A stretch of DNA of 42,319 nt, taken from NCBI GenBank assembly GCA_027306655.1, contig DAHUZL010000185.1:1-42319 (forward strand). The letters run 5' to 3'. The notes beneath the pieces are model-generated. The model searched no databases. It was not told the DNA's origin and saw only the letters and a program-made list of their open reading frames with translations. This document shows positions 16,402-24,242 of this stretch, one piece after another (the first letter of the stretch is position 1; every line of letters starts with the position of its first letter). The stretch is from Candidatus Dormiibacterota bacterium. Its GTDB lineage: Bacteria > Chloroflexota > Dormibacteria > Aeolococcales > Bog-877. The translations under genes were made by a program, and so were the position numbers.

Positions 16402-17118
16402 CTACAGCCCGCGCGGCTCCGGGAGCTTGGGCTTGGCCGGCCCGCGTCCGGGCGGTCGCGGCGAGGGCTCGGCCTCCGGGCGCTCCGCGGGCGCGGCCCG
16501 GCCCTCGGCCCCGTCGCCGGCCCCGCCCTGGCGGAGCTGGGCGCGGTACTGCCGCCAGACCGTGAGCACCCGCTGTCCGGCGGTGACGTTGGTGAGGACG
16601 GCGAGGATCCAGAGCACGATCGTGAGCTGCCCGGTCAGGAGCCCGATCGCGGTGACCACCACCCGCTCCGGGCGTGCGAACCAGCCTCCATCGCAGGTGA
16701 AGCCGAGCGACTGGGCCCGGGCCCGCACATAGGAGACGAGGAAGGACCCGGCCAGCGCCGCCGCGATCAGGAACGGCTGCAGCTCGTGGTGCTCGCGGAC
16801 CAGGAAGAGGTAGAGGAGGCCGAGGTAGGTGGCCCCCTCGCCGTAGCGGTCGGCGGTGCTGTCGAGGAAGGCCCCGTAGCGGTGCACCTTGCCGGTGACG
16901 CGCGCCACGGCGCCGTCGAGCAGGTCGAAGGAGCCCGCCACCAGGAGGACGATCCCGGCCGGCACCAGCAGGTCGAGCGCGATCAGCACCGCGGCGGCGA
17001 GGGTGATCCCCAGCCCGATCACGGTGAGCACGTTGGGGCTGAGGCGCTGGACCCGGGCGGCGGCGACCGCCCGCCCGACGCCCGCCCTAACGAAGCTCTG
17101 GAACCGGCTGCTTAGCAA
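16402..17118 (-). CDS. pgsA: CDP-alcohol phosphatidyltransferase, probable phosphatidylinositol-phosphate synthase
   Basis: This 238-residue integral membrane enzyme carries the full family motif D-x2-D-G-x2-A-R-x8-G-x3-D-x3-D: Asp65, Asp68, Gly69, Ala72, Arg73, Gly82, Asp86 and Asp90. Six helices are visible, and the last 45 residues are a Pro/Arg-rich tail. The reaction joins CDP-diacylglycerol and an alcohol. With inositol-phosphate synthase and a PimA homologue in the same gene run, the alcohol is probably inositol-3-phosphate, giving phosphatidylinositol phosphate as in mycobacteria. The substrate is inferred from context only. The TTG start at 17118 has GAGGTG seven bases upstream and overlaps pimA by 32 nt. 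Confidence 0.85.
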   Translation of the reverse strand: MLSSRFQSFVRAGVGRAVAAARVQRLSPNVLTVIGLGITLAAAVLIALDLLVPAGIVLLVAGSFDLLDGAVARVTGKVHRYGAFLDSTADRYGEGATYLGLLYLFLVREHHELQPFLIAAALAGSFLVSYVRARAQSLGFTCDGGWFARPERVVVTAIGLLTGQLTIVLWILAVLTNVTAGQRVLTVWRQYRAQLRQGGAGDGAEGRAAPAERPEAEPSPRPPGRGPAKPKLPEPRGL

Positions 17119-18277
17119 CGCTGGTCACCTCGGAGGGGCGGATGGTGGCGCGTGCCTGCCGGTAGACCGCGAGGACCTCATCGGTCACCCGGCTCCAGCT
17201 GTAGCGCTGCGCCGTGTCACGGCCGGCCGCCCCCATGCGGCGACGGGCGGCCGGGTCGTCGAGGAGCCGGCCCAGCGCCGCCGCCAGGCTGGCTGCGTCG
17301 TGGGGCGGCACCAGGCGGCCCTCCACGCCGTCGTGGAGGACGTGGCGGAAGCCGTCGATGGCGGTGGCGACGATCGCGCGACCGCTCGCCATCGCTTCGA
17401 GCAGGATCACCCCGAATGACTCCTTGCCGAAGTTGGGAGCACAGAAGATGTCGCAGCTGGCGAGCAGCGCCCGCTTCACCGGCTCCTCCACATAGCCGGC
17501 GAAGGTCACATCGGGGATCGCCTCCTCCTCCACCCAGCGCTCGAACCCGAGCCGGAGCGGCCCGTCGCCGACCGCGACCAGGCGGCAGTCGGCTCGCACC
17601 TGGCGCAGCAGCCCGTACGCCTCGAGCAGGCCGGCCAGGCCCTTGCGCTCCTCCATCCGGCCGACGTACAGGATCGTCGCCACCTGCGGCTGGGGGAGGA
17701 GCGCCTCCGGCAGCATCGAGCGCAGCTCCGCCTCGTCGTGCGGGCGGAAGAGGCCGAGGTCGATCCCATTGGGGACGACGTGGTAGGCCGCGGGAAAGTA
17801 CCGGCTCACGAAGGTGCGGGCGGGCTCGGAGACGGCGATGCACGCATCGAGGCGGCGGAACAGGCGGCGCAGGATCGGGCGGCCGTAGTAGTAGCCGAGG
17901 TTCTGGCGCGCGAAGGCGTGGAAGGTGCCCACGTTGACCCCGTGGCGATTGAGCCGGAGCGCGGTCACCGGCAGGGCCGGCATCAGCGGCTCGTGGAAGT
18001 GGAGAACGTCGAACGCCTCCTGGTCGAGGATCTGGCGGATCCGGCGGGCGAGGTGGAAGGAGAGCGAGATCCGGGCGACCGAGCCGTTGGCCGGCACCGG
18101 GATCGGCCGGCCGAGGGGGTGGAGACCCTCGATCGTCTCCCGGGCGTCTCCGCCCGCCGGCGCCAGGATGCGGACGGCGTGGTCGCGGCTGCGCAGCTCG
18201 GTGGCGAGGTGGCGGATGTGCTCGCCCACGCCGCCGGGACGGGTGTAGTCATAGGGCGAGACGAGCCCGATCTTCAT
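17087..18277 (-). CDS. pimA: GT4 glycosyltransferase, PimA-like (phosphatidylinositol alpha-mannosyltransferase)
   Basis: This 396-residue GT-B glycosyltransferase closely follows mycobacterial PimA landmarks: MKIGLVSPYDYTRPGGVGEH, IPVPANGSVARI, FDVLHFHEPLMPALP, GTFHAF (with the His that matches PimA His118), VVPNGIDLGLF, GRMEERKGL and DIFCAPNFGKESFGVILLEAMASG with the sugar-nucleotide-binding Glu. PimA moves mannose from GDP-mannose to inositol position 2 of phosphatidylinositol on the inner leaflet. The ATG at 18277 gives the family start; a GTG four codons upstream at 18289 overlaps the acyltransferase stop as GTGA and could be the true start. It lies between the acyltransferase and pgsA genes. 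Confidence 0.85.
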   Translation of the reverse strand: MKIGLVSPYDYTRPGGVGEHIRHLATELRSRDHAVRILAPAGGDARETIEGLHPLGRPIPVPANGSVARISLSFHLARRIRQILDQEAFDVLHFHEPLMPALPVTALRLNRHGVNVGTFHAFARQNLGYYYGRPILRRLFRRLDACIAVSEPARTFVSRYFPAAYHVVPNGIDLGLFRPHDEAELRSMLPEALLPQPQVATILYVGRMEERKGLAGLLEAYGLLRQVRADCRLVAVGDGPLRLGFERWVEEEAIPDVTFAGYVEEPVKRALLASCDIFCAPNFGKESFGVILLEAMASGRAIVATAIDGFRHVLHDGVEGRLVPPHDAASLAAALGRLLDDPAARRRMGAAGRDTAQRYSWSRVTDEVLAVYRQARATIRPSEVTSVAKQPVPELR

Positions 18278-18285
18278 CCCCGGGG

Positions 18286-19365
18286 TCACCCCGCCGCCGG
18301 CCCGACCCGGGCGGGGGTGGTCCTCGCGGCGGCCCGGGCGGCGGGGACCGCTCCCCCCTCGGAGTCCAGCGGCGGTCCGAAGATGGGGGTCAGCACATGC
18401 CACTGCTCGGGATGGGCAGCGACCACCGACTCCAGGAGCCCGAGCAGCCCGCGGGTCACCGCCCGCACCGTCTCGGGGTCGGTCCCCCCCGCGGGGACCG
18501 TCACCGGCGGGTAGGCGCGCGCGTGGTACACATCGCCCGGGCCGCGCAGGATCGTCACCGGCAGGATGGCAGCCCCGGTCCGGGCCGCGATCTCCACCGC
18601 GCCCATCGGGATCGAGGCGCGGTGGCCGAAGAGCGGCAGGATTTCGCCGGTGCCGAGGAGGTCGCGGTCGATGGCGATCACCACCACGCCCTGCTGGCGC
18701 AGGACCCGGTAGACGGCGCGGGCCGCCGCGGCGCCCGAGCGCTGGGCGGCGGCGACGTCGCCGGCCCGGGCCGCGTCGCAATCGAGCGGGATGACCCGGC
18801 AGCCGGCCCGCGAGCGGGTTCGCTCGAACCAGTTGAAGCAGCGGATCGGCCGCACCCGCTCGGCGAGGAGGGCCAGCCCCGGGAAGACGTCGTTGAGCGA
18901 GGCGATCACCGATTCCCAGGCTCCGAGGTGGAAGCTCACGATGATGACCCCGCGTCCCCGCGCGCGGGCCGCGGTGAGGTGCTCGTGGCCCTCGGTCCGC
19001 AGCCACTCCTGCCAGGCCTGGGTCGGGCGGTGCGGCATCTGGAGGACGTCGATCCAGGCCTTGAGGAAGTTGCGCACGTTGGCACGGAGCAGACGACGCC
19101 GGCCGGCCCGGTCCAGGCCCGGGGAGACCACCTCGAGGTTCGCCGCGAGCCCGTCGAAGTGGGAGCGCCAGCCCACGGTGAGGGCCGCCGCCAGCGGGCG
19201 GGTGAGCCGGTACGCCCCCCGGCGGGTGAGCCCCCGCAGGCCCAGCTCGGCGCAGCGCAGCCCGAGGTAGGGCGCCCACGGCTCGCGGACCGGGTCGGTC
19301 ACGGTCACGGCAGGACTCCCCGGGGCGCGCCCCCGCATCGGCCGGGCCCCGGGCGCAACGCTCAT
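18286..19365 (-). CDS. Lysophospholipid/HtrB-like acyltransferase, probable PatA-type
   Basis: This 359-residue protein belongs to the HtrB/LpxL-like acyltransferase family. The catalytic H-x4-E appears as FHLGAWESV (His146, Glu151). Family stretches include NFLKAWIDVLQM, IDRDLLGTGEILPLFGHRASIPMGAVEIAARTGAAILPV and WHVLTPIFGPP. In mycobacteria the neighbouring PatA acylates the mannose of PIM1; this enzyme sits in the same company (PimA, CDP-alcohol transferase) and is inferred to do the same here. The ATG at 19365 has GAGGAG close upstream; about 25 variable residues precede the conserved part, and a later start is possible. It ends in an overlap with the PimA gene. Confidence 0.82.
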   Translation of the reverse strand: MSVAPGARPMRGRAPGSPAVTVTDPVREPWAPYLGLRCAELGLRGLTRRGAYRLTRPLAAALTVGWRSHFDGLAANLEVVSPGLDRAGRRRLLRANVRNFLKAWIDVLQMPHRPTQAWQEWLRTEGHEHLTAARARGRGVIIVSFHLGAWESVIASLNDVFPGLALLAERVRPIRCFNWFERTRSRAGCRVIPLDCDAARAGDVAAAQRSGAAAARAVYRVLRQQGVVVIAIDRDLLGTGEILPLFGHRASIPMGAVEIAARTGAAILPVTILRGPGDVYHARAYPPVTVPAGGTDPETVRAVTRGLLGLLESVVAAHPEQWHVLTPIFGPPLDSEGGAVPAARAAARTTPARVGPAAG

Positions 19366-19415
19366 CTGCTCCTCACTCTGGTCGGCGCCGGCCGGGCGCC
19401 ATCGCGGCCCGTCCC

Positions 19416-20591
19416 TCAGCCCACCTCGGCCCCGGCGGCCCCGCCGGCGCCCGCCGCCGACCGATCGCCCGTGGCCGAGCGCGCCGACTCCGGCGCGTCG
19501 CTGATCGACGCCGCCCCCGCCTCGCCGGCGATGAAGGCCTCGGTGAGCTGGCGGGCCTGGTCGTCGGAGACCTGGAAGGGCGGCGACTTCATGAAGTAGG
19601 CCGACGGGCCTTCCAACGCCCCCTCCAGGCCGCGGTCGAGCGCCAGCTTGCAGCAGCGGACCGCATCGATGACGATCCCGGCCGAGTTGGGCGAGTCGTG
19701 GACCTCCAGCTTGAGGTCGACGGTCAAGGGGACGTCGCCGAAGGACCGCCCCTCCAGCCGGATGTGCGCCCACTTGCGGTCGCGCAGCCAGGGGACGTAG
19801 TCGGACGGTCCGATGTGGACATCGTCCTTGTCCATGGCGAAGTCCAGCTGGGAGAGCACTGAGTTGGTCTTGCTGATCTTCTTGCTGGTGAGGCGCTCCC
19901 GCTCCAGCATGTTGAGGAAGTCGGTGTTGCCCCCGAAGTTGAGCTGGTAGGTGTGCTCCAGCTTCACCCCGCGCTCGCGGAAGAGGCGGGTGAGGACGCG
20001 GTGGATGATGGTGGCGCCCACCTGCGATTTGATGTCGTCCCCGATGATGGGGAGGTGACGCTGGGCGAAGCGGCCGCGCCAGTACTCCTCACGGGCGAGG
20101 AAGACCGGCATGCAGTTGACCAGGGCGCAGCCCGCCTCCAGGACCTGCTCGGCGTACCACTTGGTGGCCATCTCCGATCCCACCGGGAGATAGTTGACGA
20201 CCACGTCGGTCCCGGTGTCGCGCAGGATGGAGACGATGTCGGCCGTCTTGCCGGGGGCCTTCTCGATCACCTCGGAGAGGTACTTGCCGAGGCCGTCGTG
20301 GGTCATCCCGCGCTGCACCGGCACCCCCAGCCGGCCCACCTCGGCGAAGACCACGGTGTTGTTCTGGCCGCGCCGGATCGCCTCGCCGAGGTCGAACCCC
20401 ACCTTCTCCTTGTCGATGTCGAAGGCGCAGGCGAACTCGATGTCGGAGATGTGGTACCCGCCCAGGTCGACGTGCATCAGCCCGGGGACGAAGTCCTCGG
20501 GGGCCGCGTGGCGGTAGTACTCCACCCCCTGGATCAATGAGGAGGCACAGTTGCCGACCCCGACGATGCCGACGCGGACCTTCCTGTTCAT
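19416..20591 (-). CDS. ino1: Inositol-3-phosphate synthase
   Basis: This 391-residue NAD-dependent enzyme turns glucose-6-phosphate into inositol-3-phosphate. The Rossmann signature [12 protein letters not shown] (8-19) is clear. Also present are [60 protein letters not shown] and [19 protein letters not shown]. The short bacterial/archaeal form matches mycobacterial Ino1. The last 35 residues are Ala/Gly/Ser-rich and variable. The ATG start overlaps the arsR stop as ATGA, so an ArsR-type regulator and the enzyme are co-translated. It provides the inositol head group for the downstream lipid genes, which begin 50 bp later. Confidence 0.96.
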   Translation of the reverse strand: MNRKVRVGIVGVGNCASSLIQGVEYYRHAAPEDFVPGLMHVDLGGYHISDIEFACAFDIDKEKVGFDLGEAIRRGQNNTVVFAEVGRLGVPVQRGMTHDGLGKYLSEVIEKAPGKTADIVSILRDTGTDVVVNYLPVGSEMATKWYAEQVLEAGCALVNCMPVFLAREEYWRGRFAQRHLPIIGDDIKSQVGATIIHRVLTRLFRERGVKLEHTYQLNFGGNTDFLNMLERERLTSKKISKTNSVLSQLDFAMDKDDVHIGPSDYVPWLRDRKWAHIRLEGRSFGDVPLTVDLKLEVHDSPNSAGIVIDAVRCCKLALDRGLEGALEGPSAYFMKSPPFQVSDDQARQLTEAFIAGEAGAASISDAPESARSATGDRSAAGAGGAAGAEVG

Positions 20592-21007
20592 CGCGATCCC
20601 TCCGACAGCGGGCGCTCGGGCCCGCCCAGCGCCCGGGGACGTGCCGGGACGGCATCCCCGAGGGTTGGACCCGCCGACCCGCGGCCGGCGAGGAGCTCGC
20701 TGAACCGATGCAGGTGCTGCTCGATCGCCTCGCGGTCGAGCCGGCAGAGCACCTCGCGACCGTCGCGCCGGGTGGTGACGACCCGGGCCCGGCGAAGCGA
20801 GCGCAGGTGCCAGGACATGCGCGGCTGGCTCACCCCCAGCTCGAGGGCGAGATCGGAGACCCGCATCTCGACGGTGCGGGAGAGCCGCTCGACGATGGAC
20901 AGGCGGGTGGGATTGCCGAGGCCCTCGAAGTGGCCGGCGAGGTCGCCTGCCGGGACCGGAGTGAGGGCCCGAGGCAGGACGCGGCGCCGGGGACGGGGCG
21001 CGATCAT
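20588..21007 (-). CDS. ArsR-family transcriptional regulator
   Basis: This 139-residue winged-helix protein has [23 protein letters not shown], then the recognition region [28 protein letters not shown] and the wing [14 protein letters not shown]. No metal-binding ELCVCD-type motif is seen, so it probably senses something other than the classic metals. The ATG at 21007 is preferred over one at 21034, because the latter lies inside an inverted repeat that looks like its operator. It overlaps ino1 by 4 nt and is transcribed first, so control of inositol synthesis through this regulator is inferred. Confidence 0.85.
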   Translation of the reverse strand: MIAPRPRRRVLPRALTPVPAGDLAGHFEGLGNPTRLSIVERLSRTVEMRVSDLALELGVSQPRMSWHLRSLRRARVVTTRRDGREVLCRLDREAIEQHLHRFSELLAGRGSAGPTLGDAVPARPRALGGPERPLSEGSR

Positions 21008-21025
21008 GCTGGCGGCTCCACTCAG

Positions 21026-21056
21026 ATAACGCATCGTTTGATAAAGGATCGGTTAT
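21026..21056 (-). promoter_or_regulatory. Putative ArsR operator upstream of arsR-ino1
   Basis: ATAACGCAT (21026-21034) and ATCGGTTAT (21048-21056) form an imperfect inverted repeat (7 of 9) with 13 bp between, in an unusually A/T-rich patch just before the arsR start. ArsR-type operators often have this ATAAC...GTTAT form. Confidence 0.5.
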
Positions 21057-21266
21057 GCATGATAGCCCCCGACCATGGTGGGGTCAAGTCCCTACGGGGT
21101 CGACCCGCCGCCGGCCGGTGGTACCCTGCGGCCGTCGGAGGGCGGGGGCCGGCCCGGCGGCTGGGACCGGCCGGTCCGCGGTCGAAGTCCCGCCCGTGAC
21201 CACCGAGGAGCCGCGATCCATGCCGACCGGACCCGAATCCAGGGCGACCGGTGGGGGCCCGCGCTG

Positions 21267-21674
21267 GTGAGCGGCCGCCAGCGGGTCAGCTCCGGGTCGC
21301 CGTACGAGGCCACCATCGGCTTCAGCCGGGCCGTCAGGCTGGGCAACCGGGTCGTGGTGTCGGGGACCGCGCCGGTGTTCCCCGACGGGTCCTGCCCGGA
21401 CGACGCGGCCCTCCAGGCGCGACGATGCCTGGCGATCATCACCAGTGCCCTCGCCGAGGCCGGCGCCACGCCCGCCGACGTCCTGCGCACCCGCACGTTC
21501 CTCACCGACCGCGACGACGCGGAGGCCGTCGGGCGGGTGCACGGCGAGGTGTTCGGCGCCGCACGTCCCGCGGCCACCAGGGTGGTGGTGGCCGCGCTCC
21601 TCGATCCCCGCTGGCGGGTCGAGATCGAGGCGGAGGCGATGGTGGGCCCGGACGGGGGCGGCCCCTCGCGCTGA
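21267..21674 (+). CDS. RidA (YjgF/YER057c/UK114) family protein
   Basis: This 135-residue RidA-family protein has SSGSPYEATIGFSRAVRLGNRVVVSGTAPVFPDG near the start and TRVVVAALLDPRWRVEIEAEA at the end, where the Arg (about 108) and Glu match the ligand-binding pair of the family. RidA proteins hydrolyse reactive imine/enamine intermediates from PLP enzymes. This one belongs to the actinobacterial branch with a LLDPRWRVEIE ending, so deaminase activity is not certain. The GTG at 21267 gives the family start; the frame is open upstream to 21075 but the extra residues look non-coding. It is divergent from arsR and followed by an ABC transporter gene. Confidence 0.85.
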   Translation: MSGRQRVSSGSPYEATIGFSRAVRLGNRVVVSGTAPVFPDGSCPDDAALQARRCLAIITSALAEAGATPADVLRTRTFLTDRDDAEAVGRVHGEVFGAARPAATRVVVAALLDPRWRVEIEAEAMVGPDGGGPSR

Positions 21675-21901
21675 CCGGCAGGCCCCTCGACTCGACCGGG
21701 TCCGCCGGCCGTCTCCGCCCGCCGCGGGCTGGCGGCCCCGGTACAGATCCGGTCGGCCTCTGGTGGCGAAGCAACCCGGGCAACGCCCCCGCGGTCGCGT
21801 GGAGCCGCCGATCACCGTCCATTGCGGTCTTGCTAGGGTGTTCGCTGTGGACAGTGGGCGGTGCCCGGGGTGGTGGAGGCGGCCGGCGGGCCGGGCCCAG
21901 C

Positions 21902-22256
21902 ATGGGTGATGAGCCGGGAGCGAGCCTCCCCGCGGCACCGGCGCCGCTCGCCGTCGACGTGCAGGGGCTGGTGAAGTCGTACGGCCCGGTGTCCGCGGTT
22001 CGGGGGATCGACCTCGCCGTCCGGCGGGGGGAGATCTTCGCCCTGCTAGGCCCCAACGGCGCCGGCAAGACCACCGTCGTCGAGATCCTCGAGGGGTACC
22101 GACGCCGGGACGCCGGGCGCGTCGCGGTGCTCGGATGCGATCCCGGACACCAGCGCCGCCAGCTTGCGCCTCGGATCGGGATCGTCCTCCAGTCGACCGG
22201 CGTCAATCCCTACCTCACGGTGGTGGAGACCATCACCATGTATGCGGGCTACTACC
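21902..22256 (+). pseudogene. ABC-2 transporter ATPase, 5' part (interrupted by IS607 element)
   Basis: These are the first 118 codons plus one base of a DrrA-type ABC ATPase. Walker A GPNGAGKTT (50-58) and the Q-loop IGIVLQSTGVNPYLTVVETITMYAGYY are intact. The reading then runs into the mobile element and stops at 22303 after unrelated residues. The signature and Walker B motifs are on the other side of the element (from 24243). The product as it stands lacks half of the nucleotide-binding domain and cannot work alone. ATG at 21902; a TAGGGT -10-like element lies at 21833-21838. The intact gene would have coded for about 324 residues. Confidence 0.9.
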
Positions 22257-22450
22257 GTTCCTACGCAACGGACAGAAGGGACACGCGGTCCCGCTGCCGC
22301 TGATGCGGACCACCGGTCGAGCCGGTGGGCTCCGGGGCGGTCCCGGTTCCTGCTTCGCAGCCACCTGCCAGCGAAACGCTGGACTTCCGGTCGGCTCCAC
22401 AGGCAGTTAACGTCTCCGCCGCACTGGCGGTGACGGGCGGGTGGGCGTCA
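22257..22450 (-). ncRNA. Predicted omega-RNA (reRNA) region at the tnpB 3' end
   Basis: TnpB proteins bind an RNA made from the 3' end of their own gene and the right end of the element; the guide is the flanking DNA. Here tnpB runs to within four bases of the right end, so the RNA scaffold must overlap the C-terminal codons (about residues 380-446, low-complexity and poorly protein-like). The guide would begin at base 22256 reading leftwards. The 5' limit is a guess. No structure was computed. Confidence 0.35.
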
Positions 22451-23601
22451 GCCCACCCCGCAAGATTGCGCGCCGCGTTGAGGTCCCGGTCGATGACCAG
22501 CCCGCAGGCGTCGCAGCGGAAGGTCCGCTCGGCGAGCGACAGCTGGGCCGTGACGGTGCCGCAGCGCGAGCAGCGCTTGCTCGAGGGGAACCAGCGGTCG
22601 GCGACGACCAGCCGGCTCCCGTACCAGCCGCATTTGTAAGCGAGCAGCCGCCGGACCTCGGCGAAGCCGGCGTCGGCCAGCGACCGCGCCAGCCGCCGAT
22701 TGCCGAGCATCCCACGGACGTTGAGGTCTTCAACCACCACCCGGCCGTGGCTCTTGGCCAGCGCGGTGGTGAGCTTGTGCAGGTGGTCCCGCCGCAGCGC
22801 CGCGATGCGAGCGTGGTGGTGCGCCAGCCGGCGGGCGGACTTCGCCCGGCGGCGAGAGCCGCGCCGCTTGCGGCTGTGGGCGCGCGCGAGGCGGCGGAGC
22901 GTGCGCAGGCCCCGGCGCAGCGCCTTCGGGCCGGGGATGACCGTGCCGTCGGACAGCGTGGCGAGCGCCAGCACGCCCAGGTCGACGCCGATGGTGTCGG
23001 TCGCGCCGCTGGTCACGGGAATCACGCGCTCGGCCTCGACCGCCAGCGCCACGAACCACCGGTCCGCCTCGCGGCTGACGGTGGCGGCGGTCACGTGCAC
23101 CGAGCCGGCGGTGACCCGCGCGGCCCACCGGGACGCGTCCTCGCTGAGGCGGACGGGCCCGATCCGCGGCAGCGTCACCGCGCGTCGGTGCAGGGAGAGG
23201 GACCCGGTGAGGCGGAAGGCGTCGTGCGCGCGGCCCTTCTTCTTGAAGCGGGGGAAGTGGACGCGCGGACCCGGGCGCGCGCCTCGGCGGCTGGCCCCGT
23301 AGGCGTGCAGCCCGCGCTCCAGGTCGCGGAACGCCTCCTGCGGGGCGCACTTGCTCACCGCGCCCCACCACGGGATGCCCTCGGGGCTTCGCTTCCAGGC
23401 GTTCCACTCCCGGTGGAGCTGCATCGCCGAGGGCACCCGCACAGTCGGGTCTCCCGCGCGGCGGGCGTCGAGCGCCGCCCGCACGCGCGCGAGCCCCCAG
23501 TTGTAGGCGTACCGCGCCGTGCCGGCGTGGCAGGCCAGGTCCCGGCGCTGGGCCCCGGTCGGGTCGAGGGCGAACCGGAGCGCCTGGCGGACCCTCGCCA
23601 T
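22261..23601 (-). CDS. tnpB: TnpB RNA-guided nuclease of IS607-type element
   Basis: This 446-residue TnpB has the RuvC residues Asp207 (GVDLGVLALATL), Glu291 (VVVEDLNVRGM) and the Asp of DRDLNAARN (371-375). The zinc finger is complete: Cys344, Cys347, Cys363 and Cys366. The N-terminal recognition part (FALDPTGAQRRDLACHAGTARYAYNWGL) is typical. TnpB helps the element persist by cutting empty donor sites. The ATG at 23601 overlaps the tnpA stop (TGATG). The C-terminal 60 residues after NLAGW are Gly/Ser/Thr-rich and probably reflect the embedded RNA more than protein needs. All catalytic residues are intact. Confidence 0.95.
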   Translation of the reverse strand: MARVRQALRFALDPTGAQRRDLACHAGTARYAYNWGLARVRAALDARRAGDPTVRVPSAMQLHREWNAWKRSPEGIPWWGAVSKCAPQEAFRDLERGLHAYGASRRGARPGPRVHFPRFKKKGRAHDAFRLTGSLSLHRRAVTLPRIGPVRLSEDASRWAARVTAGSVHVTAATVSREADRWFVALAVEAERVIPVTSGATDTIGVDLGVLALATLSDGTVIPGPKALRRGLRTLRRLARAHSRKRRGSRRRAKSARRLAHHHARIAALRRDHLHKLTTALAKSHGRVVVEDLNVRGMLGNRRLARSLADAGFAEVRRLLAYKCGWYGSRLVVADRWFPSSKRCSRCGTVTAQLSLAERTFRCDACGLVIDRDLNAARNLAGWADAHPPVTASAAETLTACGADRKSSVSLAGGCEAGTGTAPEPTGSTGGPHQRQRDRVSLLSVA

Positions 23602-24179
23602 CAGGCGGCCTCGACGGGCTGGGCCGCGCACCGCAGGGCCCGGTTGGCCCGGGTCCGCGCCGACCGCCGCCCGTAGAGCCGGGCGCAGAGCCTGGTCACC
23701 ACCTCGGTCATGTCCCCCACGAGGTCATCGGCGACCTCGGCCGGGTCGACCACGACGAGGCGCCGGCCTGCGCCGAGCAGAGCGGCCTCGATGTACTCCG
23801 AGCCCAGGCGGGCCAGCCGGTCGCGGTGTTCGACCACGATCGTGGAGACGCTCGCATCCGCCAGGAGCCGGCGGAGCTCGGGCCGCGCCCCGGTCAGGCC
23901 CGAGCCCCCCTCCGTGACGGCGTGCGCCACCGTCAGATCGTGGGCCAATGCCCAGGCGACCAGGCGCCCGAGCTGGCGGTCGAGGTCCGCCCGCTGGTCA
24001 TGAGAGGACACGCGGGCGTAGCGAGCCACCGCCGGCGCCCCGCCGGCCGGCGCGTGGTCCACCAGGATCGTTCGCGGCCCCACCTTTCGCGCCGGCACCG
24101 GGAGCGTGCCCTCGCGCCACCAGCGCAGTGCGGTCTTGGGGTGAATGCCATTGGCCCGGGCCCAGGCGGCGAGCTTCAC
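23601..24179 (-). CDS. tnpA: IS607-type serine recombinase transposase
   Basis: This 192-residue IS607-type TnpA has an N-terminal MerR-like helix-turn-helix (LAAWARANGIHPKTALRWWREGTL), a linker, then the serine-recombinase domain ARYARVSSHDQRADLDRQL with catalytic Ser58 (Ser59 adjacent). The later helix VVEHRDRLARLGSEYIEAALL is typical of the IS607 group. It moves the element as a circular double-stranded intermediate with little site preference. The start is GTG, about 60 bp from the element end. It is co-translated with tnpB. Confidence 0.95.
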   Translation of the reverse strand: MKLAAWARANGIHPKTALRWWREGTLPVPARKVGPRTILVDHAPAGGAPAVARYARVSSHDQRADLDRQLGRLVAWALAHDLTVAHAVTEGGSGLTGARPELRRLLADASVSTIVVEHRDRLARLGSEYIEAALLGAGRRLVVVDPAEVADDLVGDMTEVVTRLCARLYGRRSARTRANRALRCAAQPVEAA

Positions 24180-24242
24180 GGAGCCAGGATAGCATAACGT
24201 GCACCCGTACGCTACCTGTCATCCGTTATTACTGAACAGGTC

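Larger units (their letters stand above)
22257..24242 (-). mobile_element. IS607-family insertion sequence (tnpA + tnpB), about 1,986 bp
   Basis: The element carries a serine-recombinase tnpA and a tnpB, both reading on the minus strand. Its edges are set by the interrupted ABC gene: joining base 22256 to 24243 rebuilds TAC-CCC-AAC and restores an unbroken frame across GYY-P-NPHPRPAAEV. Because of the C-run the edges may shift by one base. There is no target duplication and no long terminal repeat, as expected for IS607, which is reported to insert between adjacent G residues (here GG on the minus strand). Both genes look complete, so the element may be active and the insertion recent. Confidence 0.88.

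Noticed and set aside
22261-23631. tnpB start at 23631
   Set aside because: This adds ten Arg/Gly-rich residues that overlap tnpA; the ATG at 23601 in the TGATG junction gives the normal family start.
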